The notes under the pieces: generated by a model
The model's database searches: none
Told to the model about the DNA's origin: nothing
What the model saw: only the letters and a program-made list of their open reading frames with translations
Assembly (NCBI GenBank): GCA_013284265.1
Contig: JABTBR010000033.1
Coordinates: 1-64,000 of the forward strand
From: Oxalobacteraceae bacterium
GTDB lineage: Bacteria > Pseudomonadota > Gammaproteobacteria > Burkholderiales > Burkholderiaceae_D
DNA: 64,000 nt
Direction of reading: 5' to 3'
In this document: positions 34,979 to 43,157 of the stretch, one piece after another
How positions within the stretch are numbered: the first letter of the stretch is position 1
Layout: each line of letters starts with the position of its first letter
Program-made: the position numbers and the translations under genes

Positions 34979-36532
34979 ATGAGCGCACTCGCCAGCAGCA
35001 GCATTGTCGCCGTCATCGGCGGCGGCACCATGGGCGCCGGGATCGCCCAGACCGCGGCCGCTTCCGGCCATGTGGTCAAACTGTTCGACGCCCATGCCGA
35101 AGCGGTGGACAAGGCGATCGCCGACATCCGCACGATGTATCAAAAGCTGGCCGAAAAAGGCCGCATGAGCGCCGCCGATGCCGATGCCGCCAGTGCGCGT
35201 CTGCAGCCGGCCGCCAGCCTGGCCGAACTGGCCGGCGCCGCCCTGGTGGTCGAAGCCATCGTCGAGAACCTGGACGTCAAGCGCGCCCTGTTCGCCGACC
35301 TGGAGGGCATCGTCGCCGACGACTGCATCCTCGCCACCAATACCTCCTCGATTTCCGTCACCGCCATCGGCGCGCGCCTGCGCCTGCCGCAGCGGCTGGT
35401 GGGCATGCATTTCTTCAATCCAGTACCGCTGATGCCGCTGGTCGAAGTGGTCAGCGGCCTGGCCAGCGACGCCGCCGTGGCGGCCACCGTGTTCGACACC
35501 GCCGCCGCCTGGGGCAAGAGCCCGGTGCACGCCAGCTCCACGCCCGGCTTCATCGTTAACCGCGTGGCCCGTCCCTACTATGCCGAAGCGCTGCGCCTGC
35601 TGGGCGAGCAGGCCGGCGACGCGGCCAGCATCGACGCCATCATGCGCGAGGCGGGCGCCTTCCGCATGGGGCCTTTCGAGCTGATGGACCTGATCGGGCA
35701 CGATGTCAATTTCATGGTCACGCAGTCGGTCTTCCATGCCTACTTCTGTGATCCGCGCTTCACTCCGTCGGTGCTGCAGCAAGAGCTGGTCAGCGCCGGT
35801 TTCCTTGGCCGTAAAACCGGCCGGGGCTTTTATCACTACGGCGAGGGCGTGGCCGCGCCGCAGCCGCGCAGCGAGGCCGAGCAGCCACGTCCGGACCACG
35901 TCAGCCTGACGACCGAGCCGGGGGCCAGTGCACCGGCCATCGAGGCCATGGCCCTGCGCCTGGCGGCGGCCGGCATCGAGGTGCGCCACCGCAAGCCGGC
36001 CGAAGGCCATAGCCTGAACGAGGCTCCGGCCCTGCACTGCAATGGCGCCGCCATCTACCTGAGCGACGGCCGCAGCGCCAGCGCCCGTGCGCGCGACAAT
36101 CATCATCCCGACACGGTGCTGTTCGATCTGGCCTTCGACTACGCCAGCGCGACCCGCATCGCCGTCAGCTGCGCCGACCAGTGCAGCCCGGCCGCCTACC
36201 AGGCAGCCGTGGGCCTGTTCCAGGCCGCCGGCTTTGCCGTCACCCGGCTCGACGATGTGCCCGGCCTGGCCGTGATGCGCACCGTGGCCATGCTGGCCAA
36301 CGAGGCGGCCGATGCCGTCAACCAGGGCGTGTGCAGCGCCGCCGGTGCCGACATCGCGATGCAGAAGGGCGTGAACTATCCGCGCGGCCCGCTGGCCTGG
36401 GCCGACAGCATAGGCATAGCTCACGTGGTGACGGTGCTGCACAACCTGGCGCAGGCCTACGGCGAGGACCGTTACCGCGTGTCGCCGCTGCTGCGCCGCA
36501 AACAAGCCAGCGGAGCGCGCTTTCATGCATAA
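34979..36532 (+). CDS. paaH: 3-Hydroxyadipyl-CoA dehydrogenase PaaH
   Basis: 517 aa, an NAD-dependent enzyme for a late beta-oxidation-like step of the pathway. It has the Rossmann motif VIGGGTMGAGIAQ at the N-terminus, the catalytic-domain segment GMHFFNPVPLMPLVEVV with the active His and the second helical domain in two copies (ASSTPGFIVNRVARPYYAEA; later DVPGLAVMRTVAMLANEAAD). The size (about 500 aa) and duplicated C-terminal domain are typical of PaaH. It overlaps paaI by eight bases. Confidence 0.95.
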   Translation: MSALASSSIVAVIGGGTMGAGIAQTAAASGHVVKLFDAHAEAVDKAIADIRTMYQKLAEKGRMSAADADAASARLQPAASLAELAGAALVVEAIVENLDVKRALFADLEGIVADDCILATNTSSISVTAIGARLRLPQRLVGMHFFNPVPLMPLVEVVSGLASDAAVAATVFDTAAAWGKSPVHASSTPGFIVNRVARPYYAEALRLLGEQAGDAASIDAIMREAGAFRMGPFELMDLIGHDVNFMVTQSVFHAYFCDPRFTPSVLQQELVSAGFLGRKTGRGFYHYGEGVAAPQPRSEAEQPRPDHVSLTTEPGASAPAIEAMALRLAAAGIEVRHRKPAEGHSLNEAPALHCNGAAIYLSDGRSASARARDNHHPDTVLFDLAFDYASATRIAVSCADQCSPAAYQAAVGLFQAAGFAVTRLDDVPGLAVMRTVAMLANEAADAVNQGVCSAAGADIAMQKGVNYPRGPLAWADSIGIAHVVTVLHNLAQAYGEDRYRVSPLLRRKQASGARFHA

Positions 36533-36959
36533 AGACCCGCAAGCGCTGGCCGAAGCCGCTTGCTCCACCATGTTCGCGCGCGACCGCGCCACCCAGGCCA
36601 TGGGCATGGTCATCGACGCCATCGCCCCCGGCTTTGCGCGCATGAGCATGCCGGTGCGCGAAGATATGTTGAATGGCCACCAGACCTGCCACGGCGGCTT
36701 TATTTTCGCTTTGGCCGACAGCGCCTTCGCCTTTGCCTGCAACAGCCATAACCAGGTCACCGTGGGCGCGGGCTGCAGCATCGACTACCTCGCGCCGGGA
36801 CGGCTGGGCGATGTGCTGACGGCGGAGGCACGCGAACAGGCGCTGTCCGGAAAAAGCGGCATCTACGACATCGCCGTGCGCAACCAGGAAGGACGCACCA
36901 TCGCTCTGTTCCGCGGCAAGTCGCACCGCATCGGCGGCGAAGTGGCGCCGCAGTCCTGA
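36525..36959 (+). CDS. paaI: Hydroxyphenylacetyl-CoA thioesterase PaaI
   Basis: 144 aa, a hotdog-fold thioesterase that frees CoA from dead-end intermediates. The motif HGGFIFALADSAFAFACNSHN contains the catalytic aspartate and is nearly invariant in PaaI. The start codon lies inside the end of paaH. 55 bp separate it from paaK. Confidence 0.95.
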   Translation: MHKDPQALAEAACSTMFARDRATQAMGMVIDAIAPGFARMSMPVREDMLNGHQTCHGGFIFALADSAFAFACNSHNQVTVGAGCSIDYLAPGRLGDVLTAEAREQALSGKSGIYDIAVRNQEGRTIALFRGKSHRIGGEVAPQS

Positions 36960-37014
36960 CGCGGTTTCAAAGCTCGGCAAGCGCAGATCAAACCAAAAAA
37001 CAGCAGGAGACATC

Positions 37015-38334
37015 ATGGTACAACGCACCCCCGCCCCATCCGATCTGGAGTCGATCGAAAAGGCCAGCAAGGACGAACTGCAAGCCCTGCAGCTCAAGCG
37101 CATGCAATGGTCGCTGCACCACGCCTACGAGAACGTGGCCCACTACCGCCAGGCGTTCGACGCCGCCGGTGTCCATCCTGACGATCTGAAAACGCTGGCG
37201 GACCTGGCCAAGTTTCCCTTCACCGGCAAGAAGGAGCTGCGCGAGAACTACCCCTTCGGCATGTTCGCGGTGCCGCGCGAGCAGGTGGTGCGTATCCATG
37301 CGTCCAGCGGCACCACCGGCAAGCCGACCGTGGTGGGCTACACCCAGAACGATATCAATACCTGGGCCGACGTGGTGGCACGCTCGATCCGCGCGGCCGG
37401 TGGGCGGCGCGGCGACATGGTGCAGGTCTCCTATGGCTACGGCCTGTTTACCGGCGGCCTGGGTGCCCACTACGGCGCCGAGCGCCTGGGCTGCACCGTG
37501 GTGCCGATGTCCGGCGGCCAGACCGAGAAACAGGTGCAACTGATCCAGGACTTCAAGCCGTCGATCATCATGGTCACGCCATCCTACATGCTCAACATCG
37601 TCGAGGAATTCCAGCGCCAGGGCCTGGACCCGTCCGCCAGTTCCCTGCAGGTGGGTATCTTCGGCGCTGAACCGTGGACGGACGCCATGCGCGCCGAAAT
37701 CGAGGCGCGCGCGGGCATCGACGCGGTGGATATCTATGGCCTGTCCGAGGTGATGGGGCCGGGCGTGGCCAGCGAATGCATCGAGAGCAAGGATGGTCCG
37801 GTGATCTGGGAAGACCATTTCTACCCCGAGATCATCGACCCGGAAACCGGCGAGGTGCTGCCCGACGGTTCCGAGGGCGAGCTGGTATTCACCTCGCTGT
37901 CCAAGGAGGCGCTGCCCATCATCCGCTACCGCACCCGCGACCTGACCCGCCTGCTGCCGCCAACCTCGCGCGCGATGCGTCGCATCGGCAAGATCACCGG
38001 ACGCTCGGACGATATGCTGATCATCCGCGGCGTGAACGTGTTCCCCAGCCAGATCGAGGAGCTGATCCTCAAGCTGCCGGCGCTGGCGCCGCAGTACCAG
38101 TTGGTGATTGCGCGCGACGGCCACCTCGACAAGCTGGAGGTGATCGTCGAGCTGCGCCCGGAAACTTCGGCCATGGCGGCCAGCGACGTCGCCGTGCTGG
38201 CACGCGAGCTGGAACACCATATCAAAACTCATGTCGGCGTCAGCACCAAGGTGCATCTGAAGCCGGCCAACAGCATTGAGCGCAGCAGCACCGGCAAGGC
38301 CCGGCGCGTGCTCGATCAGCGCAAACCAACTTGA
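37015..38334 (+). CDS. paaK: Phenylacetate-CoA ligase PaaK
   Basis: 439 aa, the entry enzyme that activates phenylacetate with ATP and CoA. The adenylate-forming motif is HASSGTTGKPTVVGYT. Further motifs are DIYGLSEVMGPGVA and the hinge region RSDDMLIIRGVNVFPSQIE. The C-terminal lysine is in SSTGKARRV. AGGAGACATC precedes the ATG. Its product also releases PaaX, so it sets induction of the cluster. Confidence 0.96.
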   Translation: MVQRTPAPSDLESIEKASKDELQALQLKRMQWSLHHAYENVAHYRQAFDAAGVHPDDLKTLADLAKFPFTGKKELRENYPFGMFAVPREQVVRIHASSGTTGKPTVVGYTQNDINTWADVVARSIRAAGGRRGDMVQVSYGYGLFTGGLGAHYGAERLGCTVVPMSGGQTEKQVQLIQDFKPSIIMVTPSYMLNIVEEFQRQGLDPSASSLQVGIFGAEPWTDAMRAEIEARAGIDAVDIYGLSEVMGPGVASECIESKDGPVIWEDHFYPEIIDPETGEVLPDGSEGELVFTSLSKEALPIIRYRTRDLTRLLPPTSRAMRRIGKITGRSDDMLIIRGVNVFPSQIEELILKLPALAPQYQLVIARDGHLDKLEVIVELRPETSAMAASDVAVLARELEHHIKTHVGVSTKVHLKPANSIERSSTGKARRVLDQRKPT

Positions 38335-38349
38335 TTCCAGGGAGTGAAT

Positions 38350-39555
38350 GTGAACGACGCTTTTATCTGTGACGCGGTACGTACGCCTTTTGCCCGCTAC
38401 GGCGGCGCCTTTGCCGGCGTGCGTGCCGACGACCTGGCGGCCCTGCCGATCGCCGCGCTGATGGCGCGCAATCCTTCGGTGGACTGGGCTCGCGTCGATG
38501 ACGTTTTCTACGGCTGCGCCAACCAGGCCGGCGAGGATAACCGCAACGTCGGCCGCATGGCCGCGCTGCTCGCCGGCCTGCCGGTCGACGTCCCGGCCAG
38601 CACCATCAACCGCCTGTGCGGCTCCAGCCTGGACGCGGTGGGAATGGCGGCGCGCGCGATCAAATCCGGCGAAGCGCAGCTGATCATCGCAGGCGGCGTG
38701 GAGAGCATGACGCGCGCGCCCTTCGTCATGGGCAAGGCCGACAGCGCCTTTTCGCGCGCCGCCAAGATCGAGGACACCACCATCGGCTGGCGCTTCGTCA
38801 ACGCGCAGATGAAAGCCAAATACGGCATCGACAGCATGCCCGAGACGGCGGAGAATGTCGCCGAGGAATTCAAGATCAGCCGCGCCGACCAGGATGCATT
38901 CGCGATCCGCAGCCAGCAGCGCTGGGCCGCCGCCCATGCTGCCGGCGTGTTCCGCGACGAGATCGTGCCCGTGACCCTGGCGCAGAAAAAGGGCGATCCG
39001 AAGATCGTCGATACCGACGAGCATCCGCGTCCCGACACCACCATCGACATGCTGGCCAAGCTGAAGGGAGTGGTGCGGCCGGATGGCAGCGTCACCGCCG
39101 GTAACGCTTCCGGCGTCAACGACGGCGCCTGTGCGATCCTGCTGGCCTCCGCCGCTGCCGCCGAGCAGTATGGCCTGAAGAAGCGCGCCCGCGTGCTGGG
39201 CATGGCCACCGCCGGCCTGGCGCCGCGCATCATGGGCTTCGGTCCTTCGCCGGCCAGCAAAAAAGTGCTGGCCCAGGTAGGCCTGAGCATAGAACAGATG
39301 GACGTGATCGAGTTGAACGAAGCCTTCGCCGCGCAGGGACTGGCGGTGACGCGCGATCTCGGCCTGGCCGACGATGCTGCCCACGTCAACCCGAACGGCG
39401 GCGCGATCGCCATCGGCCACCCGCTGGGCGCATCCGGCGCGCGGCTGGTGATGGCGGCCTTGAATCAGCTGGAACGCACCGGAGGACGTTATGGCCTGTG
39501 CACGATGTGCATCGGTGTAGGGCAGGGCATCGCGCTGGTCATCGAGCGCGTTTGA
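38350..39555 (+). CDS. paaJ: 3-Oxoadipyl-CoA/3-oxo-5,6-dehydrosuberyl-CoA thiolase
   Basis: 401 aa, the last core step, cleaving the oxo-acyl-CoA to release acetyl-CoA. The nucleophile is the Cys in NRLCGSSLDA, and the other catalytic residues are in GHPLGASGAR and MCIGVGQG. GTG at 38350 is chosen as start because GGAG lies 5 bp before it and the product then has 401 residues, the E. coli PaaJ length; a GTG two codons upstream is the alternative. A short-form A repeat separates it from paaY. Confidence 0.94.
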   Translation: MNDAFICDAVRTPFARYGGAFAGVRADDLAALPIAALMARNPSVDWARVDDVFYGCANQAGEDNRNVGRMAALLAGLPVDVPASTINRLCGSSLDAVGMAARAIKSGEAQLIIAGGVESMTRAPFVMGKADSAFSRAAKIEDTTIGWRFVNAQMKAKYGIDSMPETAENVAEEFKISRADQDAFAIRSQQRWAAAHAAGVFRDEIVPVTLAQKKGDPKIVDTDEHPRPDTTIDMLAKLKGVVRPDGSVTAGNASGVNDGACAILLASAAAAEQYGLKKRARVLGMATAGLAPRIMGFGPSPASKKVLAQVGLSIEQMDVIELNEAFAAQGLAVTRDLGLADDAAHVNPNGGAIAIGHPLGASGARLVMAALNQLERTGGRYGLCTMCIGVGQGIALVIERV

Positions 39556-39564
39556 TCCCCCAGT

Positions 39565-39655
39565 AAAAGGGCCGCCGGCGTCAGCCAAAACCCACGGCAA
39601 AGAGCCGGGGTACGACCCGCCGGGTCGTACCCCAGGGTTACGCCCTGGGTTTTGC
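39565..39655. repeat. Palindromic repeat A, copy 7 (short form, within the paa operon)
   Basis: The core is 39587-39653 with the left flank GGGCCGCCGGCG at 39569. The central hairpin (39607-39633) reads GGGGTACGACCC-GCC-GGGTCGTACCCC. Compared with copies 1 and 3 two bases differ on each side of the stem, and pairing is fully kept. Confidence 0.85.
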
Positions 39656-39705
39656 GTACTCCGTGGCATGCCCGATGCCCATCGTGTTCGAAAAAGGAAA
39701 CCCCA

Positions 39706-40326
39706 ATGGTCAAAGTCTATGAAATCAACGGTGTCACACCCGTGGTCCACCCCAGCGCCTACGTGCATCCCAGCGCGGTGCTGATCGGTGACGTGATCGT
39801 CGGCCCGAACTGCTACATCGGCCCGCTGGCCGCTTTGCGTGGTGACTTTGGCCGCCTGATCCTGGAGCAGGGCGCCAATCTGCAGGATACCTGCGTCATG
39901 CATGGCTTCCCCGGCTGCGACACCGTCGTGGAAGTCGATGGCCATATCGGCCATGGCGCGGTGCTGCACGGCTGCCGCATCGGCCGCAATGCGCTGGTGG
40001 GCATGAACGCGGTGGTGATGGACAAGGCCTTTGTCGGTGCCGATAGCATTGTGGCGGCGATGAGCTTCGTCAAAGCCGGCATGCAGATCCCGCCGCGCAG
40101 CATGGTGGTGGGCACGCCGGCCAAGGTCACGCGCAGCCTGAGCGATGAGGAGATCGCCTGGAAATCGATGGGCACGTCCCAGTACCACGAGCTGACGCTG
40201 CGCTCCATGCACACCATGCGCGAAACCGTGGCGCTGACCGAGGTGGAGCCTGACCGCAAGCGCATTCCGCTGGATGAATCGGCGCTGCCCGCCTACACCC
40301 ATAAAAACGCAAGCAAGGACGCTTGA
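39706..40326 (+). CDS. paaY: Hexapeptide-repeat protein PaaY
   Basis: 206 aa, a left-handed beta-helix protein of the gamma-carbonic-anhydrase-like group; PaaY is a thioesterase that helps relieve pathway stalling. Hexapeptide repeats run from about residue 14 to 120 (VHPSAYVHPSAVLIGDVIVG). Metal-binding His are seen in HGFPG, HIGHGAVLHGC. The C-terminal helix ends in a Lys-rich tail. ATG 39706 with AAAGGAAA upstream is used. Confidence 0.94.
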   Translation: MVKVYEINGVTPVVHPSAYVHPSAVLIGDVIVGPNCYIGPLAALRGDFGRLILEQGANLQDTCVMHGFPGCDTVVEVDGHIGHGAVLHGCRIGRNALVGMNAVVMDKAFVGADSIVAAMSFVKAGMQIPPRSMVVGTPAKVTRSLSDEEIAWKSMGTSQYHELTLRSMHTMRETVALTEVEPDRKRIPLDESALPAYTHKNASKDA

Positions 40327-40357
40327 GCGTCGCAATCAACATTATCCGGAGACACCC

Positions 40358-42409
40358 ATGACCCAAGTAGCAACCCTGCAAAGCCTGATCGGCGGCCGCT
40401 GGATCGGCGCCGAAGCGTCGGTACCCTTGTACAGCGCCCTGAATAACAAACTGATCTACCATACCCACGCCGAAAAGCTGGACTTCGACGAGGCCGTGCG
40501 CTACGCCCGCAAGACTGGTGTTCCAGGCCTGATGAAACTCGACTTCCAGCAGCGCGCCGCGCGCCTGAAAGCGCTGGCCCTGTATCTGGCCAGCCGCAAG
40601 GAAGAACTGTATGCGATCTCGCACCTGACCGGCGCCACCCGCGCTGACAGCTGGGTCGACATCGAAGGCGGCACCGGCACCCTGTTCGCCTACGCCAGCA
40701 TGGGCAGCCGCGAACTGCCGTCGTCGAATGTGCTGCATGAGGGCCCGGCCATCGTGCTGGGCAAGAACGGCGGCTTCTCGGGCACCCACATCCTGGTGCC
40801 GCGCGGCGGCCTGGCGGTGCACATCAATGCCTTCAACTTCCCGATCTGGGGCCTGCTGGAGAAATTCGCGCCCAGCTTCCTGGCCGCCATGCCCTGCATC
40901 GGCAAGCCCGCCAGCGCCACCAGCTACCTGACTGAAGCCGTGGTGCGCATGATGCACGAATCCGGCCTGCTGCCCGAGGGCAGCCTGCAACTGGTGATCG
41001 GCAGCACCGGCGACCTGCTCGACCGCCTGAGCGGGGCTGACGTGGTCACCTTCACCGGGTCGGCCGATACCGCCGCCAAGCTGCGCGTGAACCGCAACCT
41101 GATCGCCAACTCGGTGCCCTTCACCGCCGAAGCCGATTCGCTCAATTGCGCCATCCTGGCGCCGGACGTGTCGCCGGACGATGTGGAGTTCGATCTGTTC
41201 GTCAAGGAAGTGGCGCGCGAAATGACCGGCAAGGCGGGGCAGAAGTGCACCGCGATCCGCCGCATCATCGTGCCGCAGCAGCATGTGGACGCGGTGGGCA
41301 CCCGCCTGCGCGAGCGCCTGGCCAAGATCAGTGTTGGCGACCCGTCGGTGGAAGGCGTGCGCATGGGGGCGCTGGCTTCCAAGGATCAGCAGCGCGACGT
41401 GGCCGAACGGCTGGAACTGCTCGCCAAGGGCAACGAGATCCTGTTCGGCGCCAGGGATGGTTTCAAGCCGGTCGGCGACGGCGTGGCCGATGGCGCCTTC
41501 TTTGCGCCCACGCTGCTGCTGTGCCGCGACGGCATGCGCAATGATGCCGTGCACGATGTGGAAGCCTTCGGCCCGGTCAGCACCATCATCAGCTATGACG
41601 ATATGGATGAAGCACTGGCACTGGCCGCGCGCGGCAAAGGTAGTCTGGTCAGCACGCTGGTGACCAAGAGCCCGCTGATCGCGGCGCGTGCCGTACCAAT
41701 CGCCGCCGCTTCGCACGGCCGCGTGTTGATACTGGAGCGTGAAGCCTCGGTCGATTCGACCGGCCACGGCTCGCCGCTGCCGCAGTTGAAACACGGCGGT
41801 CCTGGCCGCGCCGGCGGCGGCGAGGAACTGGGCGGCATCCGCGCGGTGCGCCACTTCCTGCAGCGCGCCGCGGTGCAGGGCTCGCCAACGATGCTGGCCG
41901 CCGTCACGGGCGAATACGTGCGCGGCGCGGCCGTGCAGGAAAGCGAGCTGCATCCCTTCCGCAAATACTTCGAAGACCTGAAGATGGGCGACTCCTTGCT
42001 GACGCACCGTCGTACCGTGAGCGAAGCGGACATCGTCAACTTCGGCGGTGTGTCGGGCGATTACTTCTACATGCACTTCGACGAGATCGCGGCCAGGGAT
42101 ACCCAGTTCGGCAAGCGCATCGCACACGGCTACTTTGTGCTGTCGGCGGCGGCGGGGCTGTTCGTGTCGCCGGCGCCAGGTCCGGTGCTGGCCAACTACG
42201 GGCTGGATAATCTGCGCTTCATCACGCCGGTGGCGATCGGCGACACCATCCGCGCGCGCCTGACCTGCAAACGCAAGGTGGACCGCAACCGCACCGACGA
42301 CAAGGGCGTGGGGCAGGGCGTGGTGGCGTGGGATGTGCAGGTGACCAATCAGAATGATGAGCTGGTGGCCAGTTATGACATTCTGACGCTGGTGATGAAG
42401 CGCACTTAA
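40358..42409 (+). CDS. paaZ: Bifunctional oxepin-CoA hydrolase / aldehyde dehydrogenase PaaZ
   Basis: 683 aa. The N-terminal aldehyde dehydrogenase domain (about 1-520) has the catalytic Cys in GKAGQKCTAIRR and the cofactor motif FTGSADTAAKLR. The C-terminal MaoC-like hydratase domain (about 540-680) opens the oxepin ring and has FGGVSGDYFYMHFDE with HGYFVLSAAAGLFV. Both halves look intact, so ring cleavage does not need partner enzymes. It is the last gene of the paa group, followed by an A-type repeat. Confidence 0.96.
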   Translation: MTQVATLQSLIGGRWIGAEASVPLYSALNNKLIYHTHAEKLDFDEAVRYARKTGVPGLMKLDFQQRAARLKALALYLASRKEELYAISHLTGATRADSWVDIEGGTGTLFAYASMGSRELPSSNVLHEGPAIVLGKNGGFSGTHILVPRGGLAVHINAFNFPIWGLLEKFAPSFLAAMPCIGKPASATSYLTEAVVRMMHESGLLPEGSLQLVIGSTGDLLDRLSGADVVTFTGSADTAAKLRVNRNLIANSVPFTAEADSLNCAILAPDVSPDDVEFDLFVKEVAREMTGKAGQKCTAIRRIIVPQQHVDAVGTRLRERLAKISVGDPSVEGVRMGALASKDQQRDVAERLELLAKGNEILFGARDGFKPVGDGVADGAFFAPTLLLCRDGMRNDAVHDVEAFGPVSTIISYDDMDEALALAARGKGSLVSTLVTKSPLIAARAVPIAAASHGRVLILEREASVDSTGHGSPLPQLKHGGPGRAGGGEELGGIRAVRHFLQRAAVQGSPTMLAAVTGEYVRGAAVQESELHPFRKYFEDLKMGDSLLTHRRTVSEADIVNFGGVSGDYFYMHFDEIAARDTQFGKRIAHGYFVLSAAAGLFVSPAPGPVLANYGLDNLRFITPVAIGDTIRARLTCKRKVDRNRTDDKGVGQGVVAWDVQVTNQNDELVASYDILTLVMKRT

Positions 42410-42419
42410 AAAAGCATAG

Positions 42420-42556
42420 GTGCCGGCGACTTTCTCTTGAACCCACGGCAAAGAGCTGGGGGCCAGTCCCGCTGGGACAGGCGGGGCGGAGCCCCTCCCC
42501 GGACCCTGGGTCAGACCCCAGATTTTTGCCGTGGGTTTAAAAACGGCCGCCGGCAC
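42420..42556. repeat. Palindromic repeat A, copy 8 (long form with outer ends)
   Basis: The core is 42439-42539. Outer ends GTGCCGGCG (42420-42428) and CGCCGGCAC (42548-42556) form a perfect 9-bp inverted repeat around it, giving a complete unit of 137 bp. It separates the convergent paaZ and marR genes. Confidence 0.85.
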
Positions 42557-42570
42557 GCACAATGTTAAAA

Positions 42571-43080
42571 CTATTCCTGCGGCTCCAGCACCGCCAGCAG
42601 TTTCACCAGACTCGCATCCAGCGCCGCCAGCTCGGCCGCCTTGAGCGGCGCCAGGATATTCCACTCGTTCTCCACATGCGCCGTCACGGCGCGGTCGACC
42701 AGTTCCAGTCCGGCCGGCGACAGCTGCACCAGCACGCTGCGCGCATCGTCCGGGCAGGGAATCCGTTCGACCAGTCCTTTCGCTTCCAGCTTCTGCAGGC
42801 GGTGCGTCATCGTCCCCGAGGTGATCATCAGCGTCGAGAACAGCATGGTCGGCGCCAGCCGGTAGGGAGCACCGGAGCGCCGCAGCGCGGCCAGCATGTC
42901 GAACTCCCAGGCCGCCATGCCCTCCGTGGAAAACACCTCCTCCAGCCGGCGTAGCAGCAGCGCCGAACAGCGGTTGACCCGCCCTATCGTCCCCATCGGC
43001 GTCACGTCCAGGTCCGGCCGTTCGCGGTTCCATTGCGCCAGGATGCGATCGACCGCATCCTCCGGTTTTTTTCTGCTCAT
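42571..43080 (-). CDS. MarR-family transcriptional regulator
   Basis: 169 aa. The winged helix is clear: WEFDMLAALRRSGAPYRL leads into LMITSGTMTHRLQKLEAKGLV and the wing RIPCPDDARSVLVQLS. A good ribosome binding site (GGGAGA) precedes the ATG. It is divergent from an EamA-type exporter gene, and two copies of ATCTTGA-N2-TCAAGAT lie in the 77-bp gap, so it very likely represses both itself and the exporter. The ligand is unknown, probably an aromatic or drug-like compound. Confidence 0.92.
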   Translation of the reverse strand: MSRKKPEDAVDRILAQWNRERPDLDVTPMGTIGRVNRCSALLLRRLEEVFSTEGMAAWEFDMLAALRRSGAPYRLAPTMLFSTLMITSGTMTHRLQKLEAKGLVERIPCPDDARSVLVQLSPAGLELVDRAVTAHVENEWNILAPLKAAELAALDASLVKLLAVLEPQE

Positions 43081-43095
43081 GCCATCTCCCGATTT

Positions 43096-43150
43096 ATCTT
43101 GACTTCAAGATTGTTTTTGCTCACACTATATTTTATCTTGAACTCAAGAC
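43096..43150. promoter_or_regulatory. Two MarR-type operators
   Basis: Site 1 at 43096-43111 is ATCTTGA-CT-TCAAGAT, a perfect 7+7 palindrome. Site 2 at 43135-43150 is ATCTTGA-AC-TCAAGAC, with one end mismatch. Their starts are 39 bp apart, and site 2 ends just before the exporter start codon. This arrangement fits one dimer per gene. Confidence 0.85.
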
Positions 43151-43157
43151 AAATACC

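Noticed and set aside
36988..40335. A very long open frame on the minus strand opposite paaI-paaK-paaJ-paaY (over 1100 codons)
   Set aside because: Antisense to well-supported paa genes. Its translation is rich in His, Arg, Gly and Gln, typical of the mirror frame of GC-rich genes. No recognisable motif.
40127..43033. A long minus-strand open frame opposite paaZ and marR
   Set aside because: Shadow of paaZ in high-GC DNA with no domain, and it runs through a palindromic repeat.
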